Shown here in pieces: positions 17,468 through 25,931 of a stretch of DNA of 64,000 nt. Below the pieces are notes generated by a model, which was not told the DNA's origin, made no database searches, and worked only from the letters and a program-made list of their open reading frames with translations. Numbering within the stretch: the first letter of the stretch is position 1; each line of letters opens with the position of its first letter. This DNA is from a virus: IMG/VR virus record IMGVR_UViG_3300040811_000439, positions 1-64,000 of that record. The stretch is one strand, 5' to 3'. A program made the translations under genes and the position numbers.

Positions 17468-17805
17468 CACATATGAAAAAATGGATCGGTGCATACCTAC
17501 TAGCACTACTAGTTCTAATGATTGTAATAGATGATCCTAATGATGATTATCCACAGTGGGTATGGTGGTTAATAGTTCCTGTAGTACTATGGAAAGTTCC
17601 TCCCTTTAGTGTAGGTGATTGGTTCTGGGGCAAGGTAACCAATATATTGGCATGGATATTACGTCCATTTACACGCTGGCAAGCAACATGGCCACGTTGG
17701 GTGCAATGGGTTTTTGGTATTGTTTTAATCGTACTGTTTGAAGAGTTCGTCTTACGTCCTCTTGGATATACAATGTATCCATGGAGAATGGATCTAGGAC
17801 TGTGA
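17458..17805 (+). CDS. Small membrane protein (115 aa)
   Basis: GGAG lies seven bases before the ATG at 17458, supporting this start over a later Met (17473). Three hydrophobic segments are seen: WIGAYLLALLVLMIVI, VWWLIVPVVLW and WVQWVFGIVLIVLF, with Trp-rich flanks. No family is recognised. It overlaps the carbamoyltransferase by 10 bases and the deaminase by 25, so it belongs to the operon and is presumably an inner-membrane protein. Confidence 0.6.
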   Translation: MFLAHMKKWIGAYLLALLVLMIVIDDPNDDYPQWVWWLIVPVVLWKVPPFSVGDWFWGKVTNILAWILRPFTRWQATWPRWVQWVFGIVLIVLFEEFVLRPLGYTMYPWRMDLGL

Positions 17806-18245
17806 AAGACAAGCACAAACTAGCACACATGAAGGCAGCGTTTGCATACGCTGAATGTAGCACTGCGGTTAGACTACAAGTTGGCTGTGTAATTGTAAAA
17901 GACAATCGTGTGATTAGCATTGGATATAATGGAATGCCCAGCGGCTGGACCAACGAATGTGAGACCCAATTTATGACAGGCAACGGTACTGCGGATCATG
18001 TTGAGTTGATTACCAAACCAGAAGTACTTCACGCAGAGTCTAATGCTATCGCGAAACTTGCTCGCTGTAGTGAGAGTGGTGAAGGTGCCACTGCATTTAT
18101 TACACATCAACCTTGTATGGAGTGTGCTAAACTTCTATACCAAAGCGGTATTAAACAAGTGTATTACGTTCATCCCTATAGATTAGACGCTGGACTAAAG
18201 TTCCTGCAGGAATGTAACATACCCGTTGAACAAATAGATGTTTGA
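17781..18245 (+). CDS. Deoxycytidylate (dCMP) deaminase (154 aa)
   Basis: It has the zinc-binding signature of cytidine/deoxycytidylate deaminases: LHAESNAIAKL (HAE, ligand plus proton shuttle) and QPCMECAKLL (PCxxC). RLQVGCVIVKDNRVISIGYNG and SGWTNECE are typical of phage and bacterial dCMP deaminases, which make dUMP for thymidylate synthesis; ThyX lies at 20897-21577. The start is uncertain: ATG 17781 lies within the previous gene, while GTG 17802 overlaps its stop as GTGA. Confidence 0.85.
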   Translation: MENGSRTVKDKHKLAHMKAAFAYAECSTAVRLQVGCVIVKDNRVISIGYNGMPSGWTNECETQFMTGNGTADHVELITKPEVLHAESNAIAKLARCSESGEGATAFITHQPCMECAKLLYQSGIKQVYYVHPYRLDAGLKFLQECNIPVEQIDV

Positions 18246-19479
18246 TATCTTCTGCATGCAGATCACAGGCAACACTGTTGACCTGCCTGCTCATACACAA
18301 TACACTCGTTGGAACGGTACACACTTAGATACAATACGTAGGTGTGTTAACCGTGCTCGTACAGAGTATGTTTGGATTGTAGCAGACTGTTGCAATTATG
18401 CAACATTTGATTTTACATGGCAACCTGTACCCTGGGAAGCAGATCAAATACACTGTTGGGCAAGCGGTAACCAACAGTTTGGCGATACTTTCCTGGTGCC
18501 TGTAGCTGCTTTTAAGCGTCAGCAAGAGGGCCTTAAACTACTAGAGTGGTACGAGCATATCAACTGGCATACAGAGCCCTATATACAGCGTTATGAGTGG
18601 CCCACAGTTGATAGTTTGGATAAACAAACAAGCCTATATGCTTGGCATAATCAAACCCCCGCAGACATTGACTATGAGCCTAGTTTATGGAAAAAACGTG
18701 ATCTACACGCCTTTACACAAAGTGGTAGCGTACTACTAGTGCCTAGAGACTGTAAACAGCATTTTAAGGACCAATTCTACGACTACCCATACATATTGCG
18801 TCATAATGACTACAATGTAGAAGAAAAACCGCTAGATGTAGTATACTTGAGCAATGGTGAAAAAAACGCCGATAAAAACTGGTTTCTGCTCAAGTGTATG
18901 TGCCCTAGAGCAAAGCGCATAGACGGCGTGACAGGCAGAGCGCAAGCATACAAAGCCTGTGCAGAAGTCAGTGAGACGCCCTGGTTTTTTAATGTGTTTG
19001 CCAAGTGTCGTGTAGAACCGGACTTTGATTTTAATTGGCAACCAGACTGGCTACAAGGACCCAAGCACTGGATATTCCACAGCCGCAATCCTGTTAACGG
19101 ATTAGAGTATGGACATATGGGTATTATTGCATACCACAAGCAAATGGTGTTAGATGCTACAGAATGGGGTCTGGATTTTACACTAAGTGCTAGACACGGA
19201 GTTGTTCCTGTAGTAGGAAGCACTGCTGACTTTAACACCACACCATATGAAACTTGGCGTACAGCGTTTCGTGAGTGTGTTAAACTTACTCAACAGTCGG
19301 ACATTGAGAGTCGTTATAGACTAGAGCAATGGAGCACAGTTGGTAATGGTGAGAATGGTGAGTGGAGTGTACGAGGTGCTGAGGATGCTGTCAAGTATGT
19401 TGAAGATGGAAATGATCTACAGCAAACCTTCGAGTGGGCTTTCCTCAAAGAATTCTTTGACAGCCACTACAACAGCTAA
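18238..19479 (+). CDS. Glycosyltransferase-like protein with internal duplication (413 aa)
   Basis: The protein contains two related halves. In the first, a Cys/Arg helix is followed by TEYVWIVADC, FDFTWQPVPWEADQIHCW and GNQQFGDTFLVPVAAF. In the second come VVYLSNGE, RAKRIDGVTG, TPWFFNVFAKC, FDFNWQPDW, HWIFHSRNPVNGLEYGHMGI. The second half also matches the gene at 6949-7875. The GT-A-like assignment comes from that paralogy. Its last 63 bases are antisense to the end of the DegT gene, making the junction between the plus- and minus-strand blocks. Confidence 0.55.
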   Translation: MFDIFCMQITGNTVDLPAHTQYTRWNGTHLDTIRRCVNRARTEYVWIVADCCNYATFDFTWQPVPWEADQIHCWASGNQQFGDTFLVPVAAFKRQQEGLKLLEWYEHINWHTEPYIQRYEWPTVDSLDKQTSLYAWHNQTPADIDYEPSLWKKRDLHAFTQSGSVLLVPRDCKQHFKDQFYDYPYILRHNDYNVEEKPLDVVYLSNGEKNADKNWFLLKCMCPRAKRIDGVTGRAQAYKACAEVSETPWFFNVFAKCRVEPDFDFNWQPDWLQGPKHWIFHSRNPVNGLEYGHMGIIAYHKQMVLDATEWGLDFTLSARHGVVPVVGSTADFNTTPYETWRTAFRECVKLTQQSDIESRYRLEQWSTVGNGENGEWSVRGAEDAVKYVEDGNDLQQTFEWAFLKEFFDSHYNS

Positions 19480-20409
19480 CAGTTCTTCATCAGTCATATA
19501 TGGATCGCAAGGCAACTGTAAAAACTTATGACAGTTTGCCACTGCTCTGTCTAGTGTAGCAATAGGCTCACTATAGGCACGTTTTGTTTCTATTTTACGA
19601 TGTGTTAGATGTGCTTGTAAGTCAGCTCTACGTGATGTTTCAATAACAAACTTACTAACCTGTCCATTTGCATCAGTTACACACTTTACGTATCTGCTTA
19701 ACTGCTGATGATAGTCTCTAGCAATCTCCTGTCTACGCTCTTGCCAGAACGGGAAATGATCTAATTTAACTAGCATCTCAGCACAATCACGCTCGCTCAT
19801 AATACTATTGCCACCAACATGCCCGTCTACTGTATGATGTCTACGTAATAGTTTTACGTCATCAATTACACGTTTGTCGTTGCTTACAACTGCGCCGCCG
19901 TTGCCAAAGTTAGGTAGACTTTTTGTGGGATCGAAACTGTATGCGGCCGTGTCTGCTTGCAGTGGTGCACCAAAGTGTTGAGCACCATCTTCTACTACAG
20001 CAATAGAGTCTGGTATCTCATCATGGTTACCAAACAAGCCCACCCATACTGCACAATCTATACCTTGTGGTATAAGATCCCATCGCATGAGTCCTCGAGT
20101 GTTTACATCGATAGCCACAGGAGAACAACCTGCTCTTATGATACTGTTACTTGTTGCTATGTAAGTTTGTGCAGGCATTGCTACTAAACCTGTGACGTTT
20201 TCTGCTACTAGGGCATACATGAGTGCATCGCTGCCACTGCCTACTACGGCAGCATAACGTGCACCTGCTACTGTAGCAATGCGTTCTTCAAACGCATAGG
20301 TATAATCCCCAAGCATGGCTTGAGGATTAGTAAGTGTTATATTATTGATTCGATCTAAACTAGGTCTTAGTTCATCATACAGTCTGTTCAGATTGTGCAG
20401 ACGTATCAT
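19417..20409 (-). CDS. DegT/DnrJ/EryC1/StrS aminotransferase (330 aa)
   Basis: A PLP-dependent sugar aminotransferase type. AAVVGSGSDALMYAL is the cofactor phosphate-binding stretch, VVEDGAQHFGA the ring-stacking DxAQ/H motif, and YSFDPTKSLPNFGNGGAVV holds the Schiff-base Lys in the usual SFxxTK...GxGG context. The family aminates keto-sugar nucleotides for O-antigen or antibiotic sugars. It is slightly short (about 360-400 usual) but has both domains. A shorter homologue is at 42159-42758. The start overlaps the preceding gene by 35 bases and the 3' end overlaps the opposing gene. Confidence 0.82.
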   Translation of the reverse strand: MIRLHNLNRLYDELRPSLDRINNITLTNPQAMLGDYTYAFEERIATVAGARYAAVVGSGSDALMYALVAENVTGLVAMPAQTYIATSNSIIRAGCSPVAIDVNTRGLMRWDLIPQGIDCAVWVGLFGNHDEIPDSIAVVEDGAQHFGAPLQADTAAYSFDPTKSLPNFGNGGAVVSNDKRVIDDVKLLRRHHTVDGHVGGNSIMSERDCAEMLVKLDHFPFWQERRQEIARDYHQQLSRYVKCVTDANGQVSKFVIETSRRADLQAHLTHRKIETKRAYSEPIATLDRAVANCHKFLQLPCDPYMTDEELLAVVVAVKEFFEESPLEGLL

Positions 20410-20650
20410 CTTCTTTAACCTCAGGCTCTGGTAGTTTTTGCCTAAATCGTTCTATTATTTCTTCAGTTGCTTGCTCTCTAGTAACTTCACCGCGCTGTAA
20501 CATCCATAGTGCTTCTGTGGGTTTGATACCTCGTTTACGTGCGACGCCTGCAGCAAGACTTACAAGTTCTAATCTTCCAATACCAAGCATTTGTGTGATG
20601 CCGTCAATATCTGGCGGATTGGTTATCACTTTTTTATGTACATGTGCCAT
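20375..20650 (-). CDS. Hypothetical protein (91 aa)
   Basis: AGGAAA a few bases upstream supports ATG 20650 (MAHVHKKVITNPPDIDGITQ); a longer reading lies mostly inside the upstream gene. The product has a LGIGRLELVSLAAGVARKRG helix, then ALWMLQRGEVTREQATEEI, and an acidic tail. No known domain. It overlaps the aminotransferase start by 35 bases and the gene upstream by 17. Confidence 0.6.
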   Translation of the reverse strand: MAHVHKKVITNPPDIDGITQMLGIGRLELVSLAAGVARKRGIKPTEALWMLQRGEVTREQATEEIIERFRQKLPEPEVKEDDTSAQSEQTV

Positions 20651-20906
20651 TTTGTTTCCTATGTTCTGCTTGCCAGCGGAATGCCCAAAGAACCATTTCT
20701 TCAGGATCTTCAAATGTCATAACAGCATTACTGTCATGCTCTGTAAAAAACCAACCCCAGCGACTTTTACATTTATTTGCCGCCCACCATATGCTCTCGC
20801 CAATTACACCATTAGATTCTAGGGGTATTTGATGTTCGTATACTTTCCAGTAACCGCAACCTTGTGGGTATGAATGTTTAGGTACCCAGTTGTGAGTTAC
20901 GTCCAT
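20634..20906 (-). CDS. Hypothetical protein (90 aa)
   Basis: Begins MDVTHNWVPKHSYPQGCGYW and is rich in Trp, His and Cys, with GESIWWAANKCKSRWGWFF and a C-terminal helix EEMVLWAFRWQAEHRK. No family recognised. Its ATG overlaps the end of thyX by 10 bases, so it is translated together with the nucleotide-metabolism genes. Confidence 0.6.
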   Translation of the reverse strand: MDVTHNWVPKHSYPQGCGYWKVYEHQIPLESNGVIGESIWWAANKCKSRWGWFFTEHDSNAVMTFEDPEEMVLWAFRWQAEHRKQNGTCT

Positions 20907-21577
20907 TCAAACATTTCGTCCGCAAGTGGGAACACATCTGCAATTACTCGTGCACACGCATGGGCAATATCCATGTGTTCTTTTTGAGTACCATTAGCAC
21001 CACGTAGTTCAATATAGTGTACCCAACTACGTAGCGTACCGTTCATATACATGCGGCTTACTGTATTACCCTCAGGCAATACAGCCCTGGCTTGTTCTTT
21101 AGCAATACCATTCTCAATAGCCCACGCATATGCCTTTTGAGCAGCTTCAATAACAATGAGCTGTTTATTTTCCCATGTTGCTTGTAGACTAGCATCTTCT
21201 GTATCAATGCTGTTCTGCCTGTTTGTAGTATCCTGCAAACGTGCTTCACGGGTAACGAACTCTAAATCCTTTGTGGGATCAGCATAGCGTTGGCTAAACT
21301 CTTGAAAACTGAAACTCCTGTGACGTAGGATCTGCCTTGCTATATCACGAGTAGTTTCAATCTCCATACAAGCACTGACCATTTCTAGGGGAGACCAGTG
21401 CTTGTGTTTGATGAGATATTTAATGAGCTTTGCGCTAGTTTCCATGTTTAACTGTCCACTAGGGTTGCTGACTCTAGCACAGAACGCAATAAGGTCCTGT
21501 ACATCTGCATCAGCAAGATCGTGAGCAGTTAAAAACTCTGGACTGGCTTGACTAAAACTAACCAGGCTTACCTTCAT
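20897..21577 (-). CDS. thyX: Flavin-dependent thymidylate synthase ThyX (226 aa)
   Basis: ThyX methylates dUMP to dTMP with methylenetetrahydrofolate, FAD and NADPH. The family signature RHRxxSxxxxSxR is complete at residues 85-97 (RHRSFSFQEFSQR). The length and the C-terminal NGTLRSWVHYIELR segment, where the FAD/dUMP-contacting Arg residues lie, are normal. Together with the dCMP deaminase at 17781-18245 it completes the route to dTMP. ThyX is widespread in marine T4-like phages. It shares its first base with the end of the upstream gene. Confidence 0.92.
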   Translation of the reverse strand: MKVSLVSFSQASPEFLTAHDLADADVQDLIAFCARVSNPSGQLNMETSAKLIKYLIKHKHWSPLEMVSACMEIETTRDIARQILRHRSFSFQEFSQRYADPTKDLEFVTREARLQDTTNRQNSIDTEDASLQATWENKQLIVIEAAQKAYAWAIENGIAKEQARAVLPEGNTVSRMYMNGTLRSWVHYIELRGANGTQKEHMDIAHACARVIADVFPLADEMFEWT

Positions 21578-22218
21578 TAGGCAGCAGCCTTCTTCTTAGG
21601 ACGACCGCGCTTCTTAGGAGCAGGTGCTGGAGCAACACTTGGATCGAGTGCAGTTGCTTCTTCAGTAAGACGTGCAACTTCTGCCTGTAGTCCTGCAATC
21701 TGTGACTCCATTTGTGCTGCCTGCTTCATCATGTCTGCGGCAATATCTGAATCAGTTAGTACACCTGCAGGTGCAGTTGCAGCATATGCTGTATCGCTTA
21801 CAGTCTTTGCAGGATCTGCCATACCAGCCTGTGCATCAATCTCTGCCATACGCTTGGCAGCATCAGCACCTGATTCCATTTCGGTAATGATCTTGTTAAT
21901 CTCATCAAGGCGTGCACCTTCCTGATTAGGAACTGGTGTCATAATTACGTCCTGACAACGTACCTTCTTCATCCAACGTTCACGGTGAGCAGCTACTAGT
22001 AGGTTGCGACCATCTGTACCAACTACTCTCTGCATGGCTTCGCCAAGATTACTTGAACTCTGTCCTGCATCACTCTCAATGCACTTCATAAGATCGTTAT
22101 GATATGCTGTTGGTAGCTGACCTGGATAAATTACCAAGCACATGTGTTCCTCATTAGGAACTTCTCTAAAGATTACGGCTACTCTCTGGTCACTGTGTCT
22201 GCCTACGTGTTTAAGCAT
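21577..22218 (-). CDS. Hypothetical protein with C-terminal AT-hook (213 aa)
   Basis: The N-terminal half (QRVAVIFREVPNEEHMCLVIYPGQLP) is a globular alpha/beta region. After about residue 110 come Ala/Glu-rich helices, probably coiled coil (MESQIAGLQAEVARLTEEA), and the end KKRGRPKKKAAA carries the AT-hook core GRPK flanked by Lys. This suggests minor-groove DNA binding. I recognise homologues only as conserved marine phage hypotheticals. Overlaps the preceding gene by 8 bases. Confidence 0.65.
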   Translation of the reverse strand: MLKHVGRHSDQRVAVIFREVPNEEHMCLVIYPGQLPTAYHNDLMKCIESDAGQSSSNLGEAMQRVVGTDGRNLLVAAHRERWMKKVRCQDVIMTPVPNQEGARLDEINKIITEMESGADAAKRMAEIDAQAGMADPAKTVSDTAYAATAPAGVLTDSDIAADMMKQAAQMESQIAGLQAEVARLTEEATALDPSVAPAPAPKKRGRPKKKAAA

Positions 22219-22477
22219 CGTCTGCTTCTCCTGTTTCTACTTCTTCCTCGCTTTCGGCTGGTGCTTCGCCTGGTGCTTGACGCAAACCGTTAGCAATTAG
22301 AAAGCCCATTAGCTTGTTATAAAGTGCGCCAACAAGCTGCATTTCATTTGCACGGATGGCACCACGTTGTGCTACTGCTTCTAGAATAGTAGCCATTGTG
22401 TTGAGATCAGCAGCCTGCAGGGCATTTGGATCTTCAACTTGTGTTTCGGTTTCTTCAACCTGTGTTTCGTCTGTCAT
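22211..22477 (-). CDS. Hypothetical acidic protein (88 aa)
   Basis: The ends are very acidic (TQVEETETQVEDP at the start, ESEEEVETGEADDA at the end) around a helical middle with LQAADLNTMATILEAVAQRG and QLVGALYNKLMGFLIANGLR. Likely a small interaction partner of the AT-hook protein downstream, inferred from the 8-base overlap only. It is first in its operon; RBS AGGAGA lies upstream of the ATG. The 55-base divergent gap to the plus-strand gene at 22533 must hold both promoters, though I see no convincing -35 for either. Confidence 0.6.
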   Translation of the reverse strand: MTDETQVEETETQVEDPNALQAADLNTMATILEAVAQRGAIRANEMQLVGALYNKLMGFLIANGLRQAPGEAPAESEEEVETGEADDA

Positions 22478-22532
22478 TATCGATTCTCCTATAGGTATAC
22501 GATACTAAGTATTATTATAAGGTTTTTTGTAG

Positions 22533-22982
22533 ATGAAAACAATATTTTCTTTAATCATTCTTGCATTTATTTCTATTGGACCTGCACATGCACAGTCTAA
22601 AGATGAATTCACGGACGCATATAAGAAAGTTCTACAGTGTCAAGCAGGTTTTAAAATAGTAGCATATTATATAGATATTTATAAAACGCTAAACACCATG
22701 CTAGATAAAAATGAATTGAAGCCAATTAGTGATAGTGTACACAAAAAACTCAAAAGAGATTGGACTACATTAGAGGATCTAATAGGTCCTATGAAAGTGC
22801 TTATGATGCAAAAAGGTATAGATCTTAAACCTTTGGACAATGAATTTTATAACCAGTCTCAAGTTGCCTTAATTATAAGAGGTTTAGATATATCACCCAA
22901 AGAGTACTTAGACAGTCTCCTGGTGTTTGTAAACAACTGTGCAGATATTAAGAACGATATCCAAGATAAAATGGCTCAGTGA
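22533..22982 (+). CDS. Secreted protein with signal peptide (149 aa)
   Basis: The only plus-strand gene right of 19.5 kb. The first 20 residues form a Sec signal peptide: MKT, a hydrophobic core IFSLIILAFISIG, and PAHA before Gln, a signal peptidase I AxA site. The mature part is helical and charged with two Cys (VLQCQAGF and NNCADI), which could form a disulfide in the periplasm. No family recognised. Could be a superinfection-exclusion or lysis-related factor, but nothing in the sequence proves it. Ends convergently with the VWA gene, overlapping it by 7 bases. Confidence 0.65.
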   Translation: MKTIFSLIILAFISIGPAHAQSKDEFTDAYKKVLQCQAGFKIVAYYIDIYKTLNTMLDKNELKPISDSVHKKLKRDWTTLEDLIGPMKVLMMQKGIDLKPLDNEFYNQSQVALIIRGLDISPKEYLDSLLVFVNNCADIKNDIQDKMAQ

Positions 22983-24271
22983 GTCTTTTTCTCATCGTAA
23001 TATGCATAGTTACCAAAGGCCGGCTTAATATTATCCGGACCGTGTATGATAAACACTGTATCGCAGTAGAACTCGTCGCCCCATGAACCCATTGGGTAAC
23101 CATCAGTAAACATAACAAAACGGTTAGGCTGTATATCCTCTTCCTTCATAAACGTCCAGTTACAGTCAAAGTCTGTACCGCCGCCACCCATGGGCTGGTA
23201 GTCCATGATCTCGTCAATGTTACTAACAGTAAACTCTGCGTAATTGTACACCTTAGTATCAAAGCACCAGAGCTTGATAGTAAAGTCCGTGTACATGTCC
23301 ATGATAGCTTTGATTTCGCTAAAGAAGTCACGTGCCTGTTGGTCACCAATTGAACCACTCATGTCCACGCCAATAGCAATGTCAATAGTCTGTTCAGGGA
23401 TCATACCTGGCAGTAGCACACCGCTATCCCAACCCTTACGTGAAGGACGTTGGAAACTGTAGTCGCTTTTAACACTGCTCTCAATGCTCATAGCAAGCAG
23501 AGCACGCCAATCCATCTTAGGCTCAGTGAGATCCTTAACAATACGAGCAACACCTGCGGGCATATCACCTGCACCGCTAGCCTGCTTGGCACTGTTAATT
23601 AGTGCTTCCTTAATCTCATCTCGAATCTGCTTCTTTTCTTCTTCGCTGTAAGAAGGTTTGCTCTTGCTAACAAGGTTACCGTTCTCGTCCTCTTCGGGCT
23701 TACCACCACTACCTTCGCCGTCGTCTCCCTCAAGATGTTCGTCCAGCAACATGTCAACCAGCTGATCCATGTCGATCTTTTCGGCATTCTCATAGAGGTC
23801 ATCGTAGATTTCCTCCATGCTCATGTCGTAGTACTTTGTATCGTGCAGAGCAGGTACAGTGGTAATCAGCTGACCAATACGACTTTTAACAAGATCACCG
23901 TTTACAGCAAAGTCCGCTGCAATGTTAGCAATCGTAGCATTATGTTTGTTGAGCTTGCTACGACCTAGATGTTCGTAAACATTGTGCAGGACCTCATGCC
24001 CGAAGAGGAACTGTGTCTCCTTCTTCTTAAGCATGCGGATGAACTTGCTGTTATAATAGAAGTAGCGACCGTCTGTAGCCGCTGTGGGGCACCATGCGTC
24101 TGCGTTAACAAGCGGCAAACGTGTGGACATGTTACCAAAGAACGGAGCCTTCATAAGAAGCGCAACACGGGCAGTGGTTAGCTGCTCGCGAGCCTCATAA
24201 TCCTCGTTAGGATCTGTGTCAAATCCTACGGGCAAATCTACATTCTTCTTGTTCGCAGTCGTTTTGGGCAT
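22976..24271 (-). CDS. VWA-domain protein with HExxH metallopeptidase-like domain (431 aa)
   Basis: Looks like the putative metallopeptidase (DUF2201-type) plus VWA family. The N-terminal domain has FLFGHEVLHNVYEHLGR (H92-E-x-x-H96, a zinc motif). An acidic Glu/Asp-rich linker follows (about residues 170-215). The C-terminal VWA has the MIDAS motif GVDMSGSIGD and GGGGTDF. Such proteins work with a MoxR-type AAA ATPase in metal insertion or protein remodelling; one is encoded at 26452-27567. A promoter with a dyad lies just upstream. Confidence 0.8.
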   Translation of the reverse strand: MPKTTANKKNVDLPVGFDTDPNEDYEAREQLTTARVALLMKAPFFGNMSTRLPLVNADAWCPTAATDGRYFYYNSKFIRMLKKKETQFLFGHEVLHNVYEHLGRSKLNKHNATIANIAADFAVNGDLVKSRIGQLITTVPALHDTKYYDMSMEEIYDDLYENAEKIDMDQLVDMLLDEHLEGDDGEGSGGKPEEDENGNLVSKSKPSYSEEEKKQIRDEIKEALINSAKQASGAGDMPAGVARIVKDLTEPKMDWRALLAMSIESSVKSDYSFQRPSRKGWDSGVLLPGMIPEQTIDIAIGVDMSGSIGDQQARDFFSEIKAIMDMYTDFTIKLWCFDTKVYNYAEFTVSNIDEIMDYQPMGGGGTDFDCNWTFMKEEDIQPNRFVMFTDGYPMGSWGDEFYCDTVFIIHGPDNIKPAFGNYAYYDEKKTH

Positions 24272-24295
24272 ATACTTACTCCTTTGCTATATTTA

Positions 24296-24323
24296 ATAAT
24301 AGCATGGATATGCTATGCGTCAA
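24296..24323 (-). promoter_or_regulatory. Promoter with dyad operator ahead of the VWA gene
   Basis: On the minus strand, TTGACG (24318-24323) and TATTAT (24296-24301) are 16 bases apart. An 18-bp perfect dyad, ATAGCAT-GGAT-ATGCTAT at 24299-24316, fills the spacer and touches the -10 box. The -35 box lies in the last codons of the upstream HNH gene. The same TGCTATGCGTCAACC string occurs at the AAA ATPase-downstream promoter near 27615-27629. Confidence 0.65.
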
Positions 24324-24774
24324 CCTTTTTCGAACCCAGATAATCCTTCTCTGAGTAGGTTTTAGCCATATGACATAGCACACAAAGGGTAGCAATATTC
24401 TCTTCTGTGTCCTGTCCGCCTTGGCTTTTTAGGTGTATATGATCCCCATGCATTACACCTCGCATAGCTCGTATCTTGTGATACTCGTCCTCAATATGAC
24501 CAAAACGTATGTCATCTTCCCTAGGATCATAACCGCAGCCAGTGCATATCCACCCTCTGTAGAAGGTATGCGGGCGTTCTGCTTTACCCATTCCGCCATA
24601 CTCTATACACATAAGCTGATGTGTTCTGCACAGGCTATTGCTACCAGGACCATCGTAAACGCTAAGTTCACCGTCACAGTCTGCTAACATACAGGTAGAG
24701 CCCTTGCGGTGTTGCTCTCGCAACACCGCGTTGGACTTTAGCTTATCCCTGTTAGGATCGCGTAAAGTAGACAT
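24313..24774 (-). CDS. HNH endonuclease-like protein (153 aa)
   Basis: The C-terminal region MHGDHIHLKSQGGQDTEENIATLCVLCHMAKT carries the D-H, N and H residues of an HNH nuclease, with CxxC pairs (CTGC and CVLC) that would bind a structural zinc. Another Cys set lies N-terminally (STCMLADC). I start at ATG 24774, which forms TAATG with the upstream stop; two extra codons upstream are possible. Could be a free-standing homing-type nuclease or a DNA-processing enzyme. Confidence 0.7.
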   Translation of the reverse strand: MSTLRDPNRDKLKSNAVLREQHRKGSTCMLADCDGELSVYDGPGSNSLCRTHQLMCIEYGGMGKAERPHTFYRGWICTGCGYDPREDDIRFGHIEDEYHKIRAMRGVMHGDHIHLKSQGGQDTEENIATLCVLCHMAKTYSEKDYLGSKKVDA

Positions 24775-25931
24775 TACCAAAGGTCCTTTGCACCAACAGT
24801 AAAGCCGTTGTTTGGTACATAACTAGGAGTCTTAAGGTCTGTTGACTTCTTCATCTGTGCGATGAGGAAAGGAATACCTGTGCGCATTTCTGTAGTAAAG
24901 CCTTTGAGACCAAATTCCTTATAACTATCTGGGTTAGCCTTTGCATACCAATTAGTGTAAGCCATACGCACCTTATCCCAGAACATACCATCTTCGCCAA
25001 AGTTAGCCTCGAAGTAAGACTTGGTAAAGGCTACCATCTTGAGCAGATAGTCTTTATCTACTTCGATACCCTGTTCGTAGCAGAGGTTGAAGTACTCGTA
25101 CAACTGCCTAGCTTCCTTAGCACGTACCGGACGCTGTTCGTTAAGATAAGTCCAATACTCTGCAAACATGCGAGTAACTTCTGGATGCTTACGAGTCTTA
25201 AGACTCTTTGACATAAGTGTGTCAGCAAGCAAAGTAAACGCACCTGGTTCGTCCTCATCCCCAAACTTGGAGTGTGTAGCAAACAAACCTGCATCTCGTA
25301 GATAATCGTTCTTGAGTGCAGTATCCACCCATTCTGGATCGTTACTACCATCTACCTTAACAGCATAAACCATCTGCTTGTAGCTGTCAATAAAGTCCAA
25401 ACTCTCCTTAGCGTCGCCATTCAAGAGAATGAAGTTACGCCGAATTTCCAACTTCTGCTTTGAACTTAAAATGTTCACAGGAACCATTACATCGGCAGCA
25501 CGTTCACCAAATACCTTAGTAAGGATAATGTGTAGTGCAATCGCCGTGTGCTGGCCATCCCAGGCAATGTAGTACCCAGGACGAGCATCGTCCCTGTACA
25601 CCTGAATTGCCATCACCATTGTCCCGCTAAAATAGCTGAGAATCTTTAGAATGTGACGCATGTTAAGCTCGCGTTGCATAGTCTCATCGATGAGAATTTT
25701 ATCAAACGGAACGTGAATTGATTCACATATCCCAATGTCGCTAAACTTAGTCCAGCCTCGCTCGGTTGGGGGATTACAGTTACGACGCTTAAACTCGTCT
25801 ACTACTGCTTCTAACTGCCCACGGAAAAATGGGGCTTTACTAATCGCCTTGGCCAGACGTTCACTAAGAGTTACGAAGTTACTTGCTGCAACTTCATAAA
25901 GACTGTTCATTTTCTGAGCGTAATTACTCAT
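24774..25931 (-). CDS. ParB/DGQHR-like domain protein (385 aa)
   Basis: AAGGAG eight bases before ATG 25931 decides the start. Around residues 100-170, VMAIQVYRDDARPGYYIAWDGQHTAIALHIIL has the DGQH-type motif of ParB-like/DGQHR proteins (motif D-G-x-H-[RT] after a beta strand). The rest is helical with KLEIRRNFILLNGDAKESLDF. Proteins of this class bind DNA or NTPs; the precise role here is unknown. It has its own near-consensus promoter. Confidence 0.6.
   Translation of the reverse strand: MSNYAQKMNSLYEVAASNFVTLSERLAKAISKAPFFRGQLEAVVDEFKRRNCNPPTERGWTKFSDIGICESIHVPFDKILIDETMQRELNMRHILKILSYFSGTMVMAIQVYRDDARPGYYIAWDGQHTAIALHIILTKVFGERAADVMVPVNILSSKQKLEIRRNFILLNGDAKESLDFIDSYKQMVYAVKVDGSNDPEWVDTALKNDYLRDAGLFATHSKFGDEDEPGAFTLLADTLMSKSLKTRKHPEVTRMFAEYWTYLNEQRPVRAKEARQLYEYFNLCYEQGIEVDKDYLLKMVAFTKSYFEANFGEDGMFWDKVRMAYTNWYAKANPDSYKEFGLKGFTTEMRTGIPFLIAQMKKSTDLKTPSYVPNNGFTVGAKDLW

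Noticed and set aside
24206-24240. TTGACA with TATGAG inside the VWA gene
   Set aside because: Weak -10 (4 of 6) in coding sequence just after the gene start; no gene to serve nearby.
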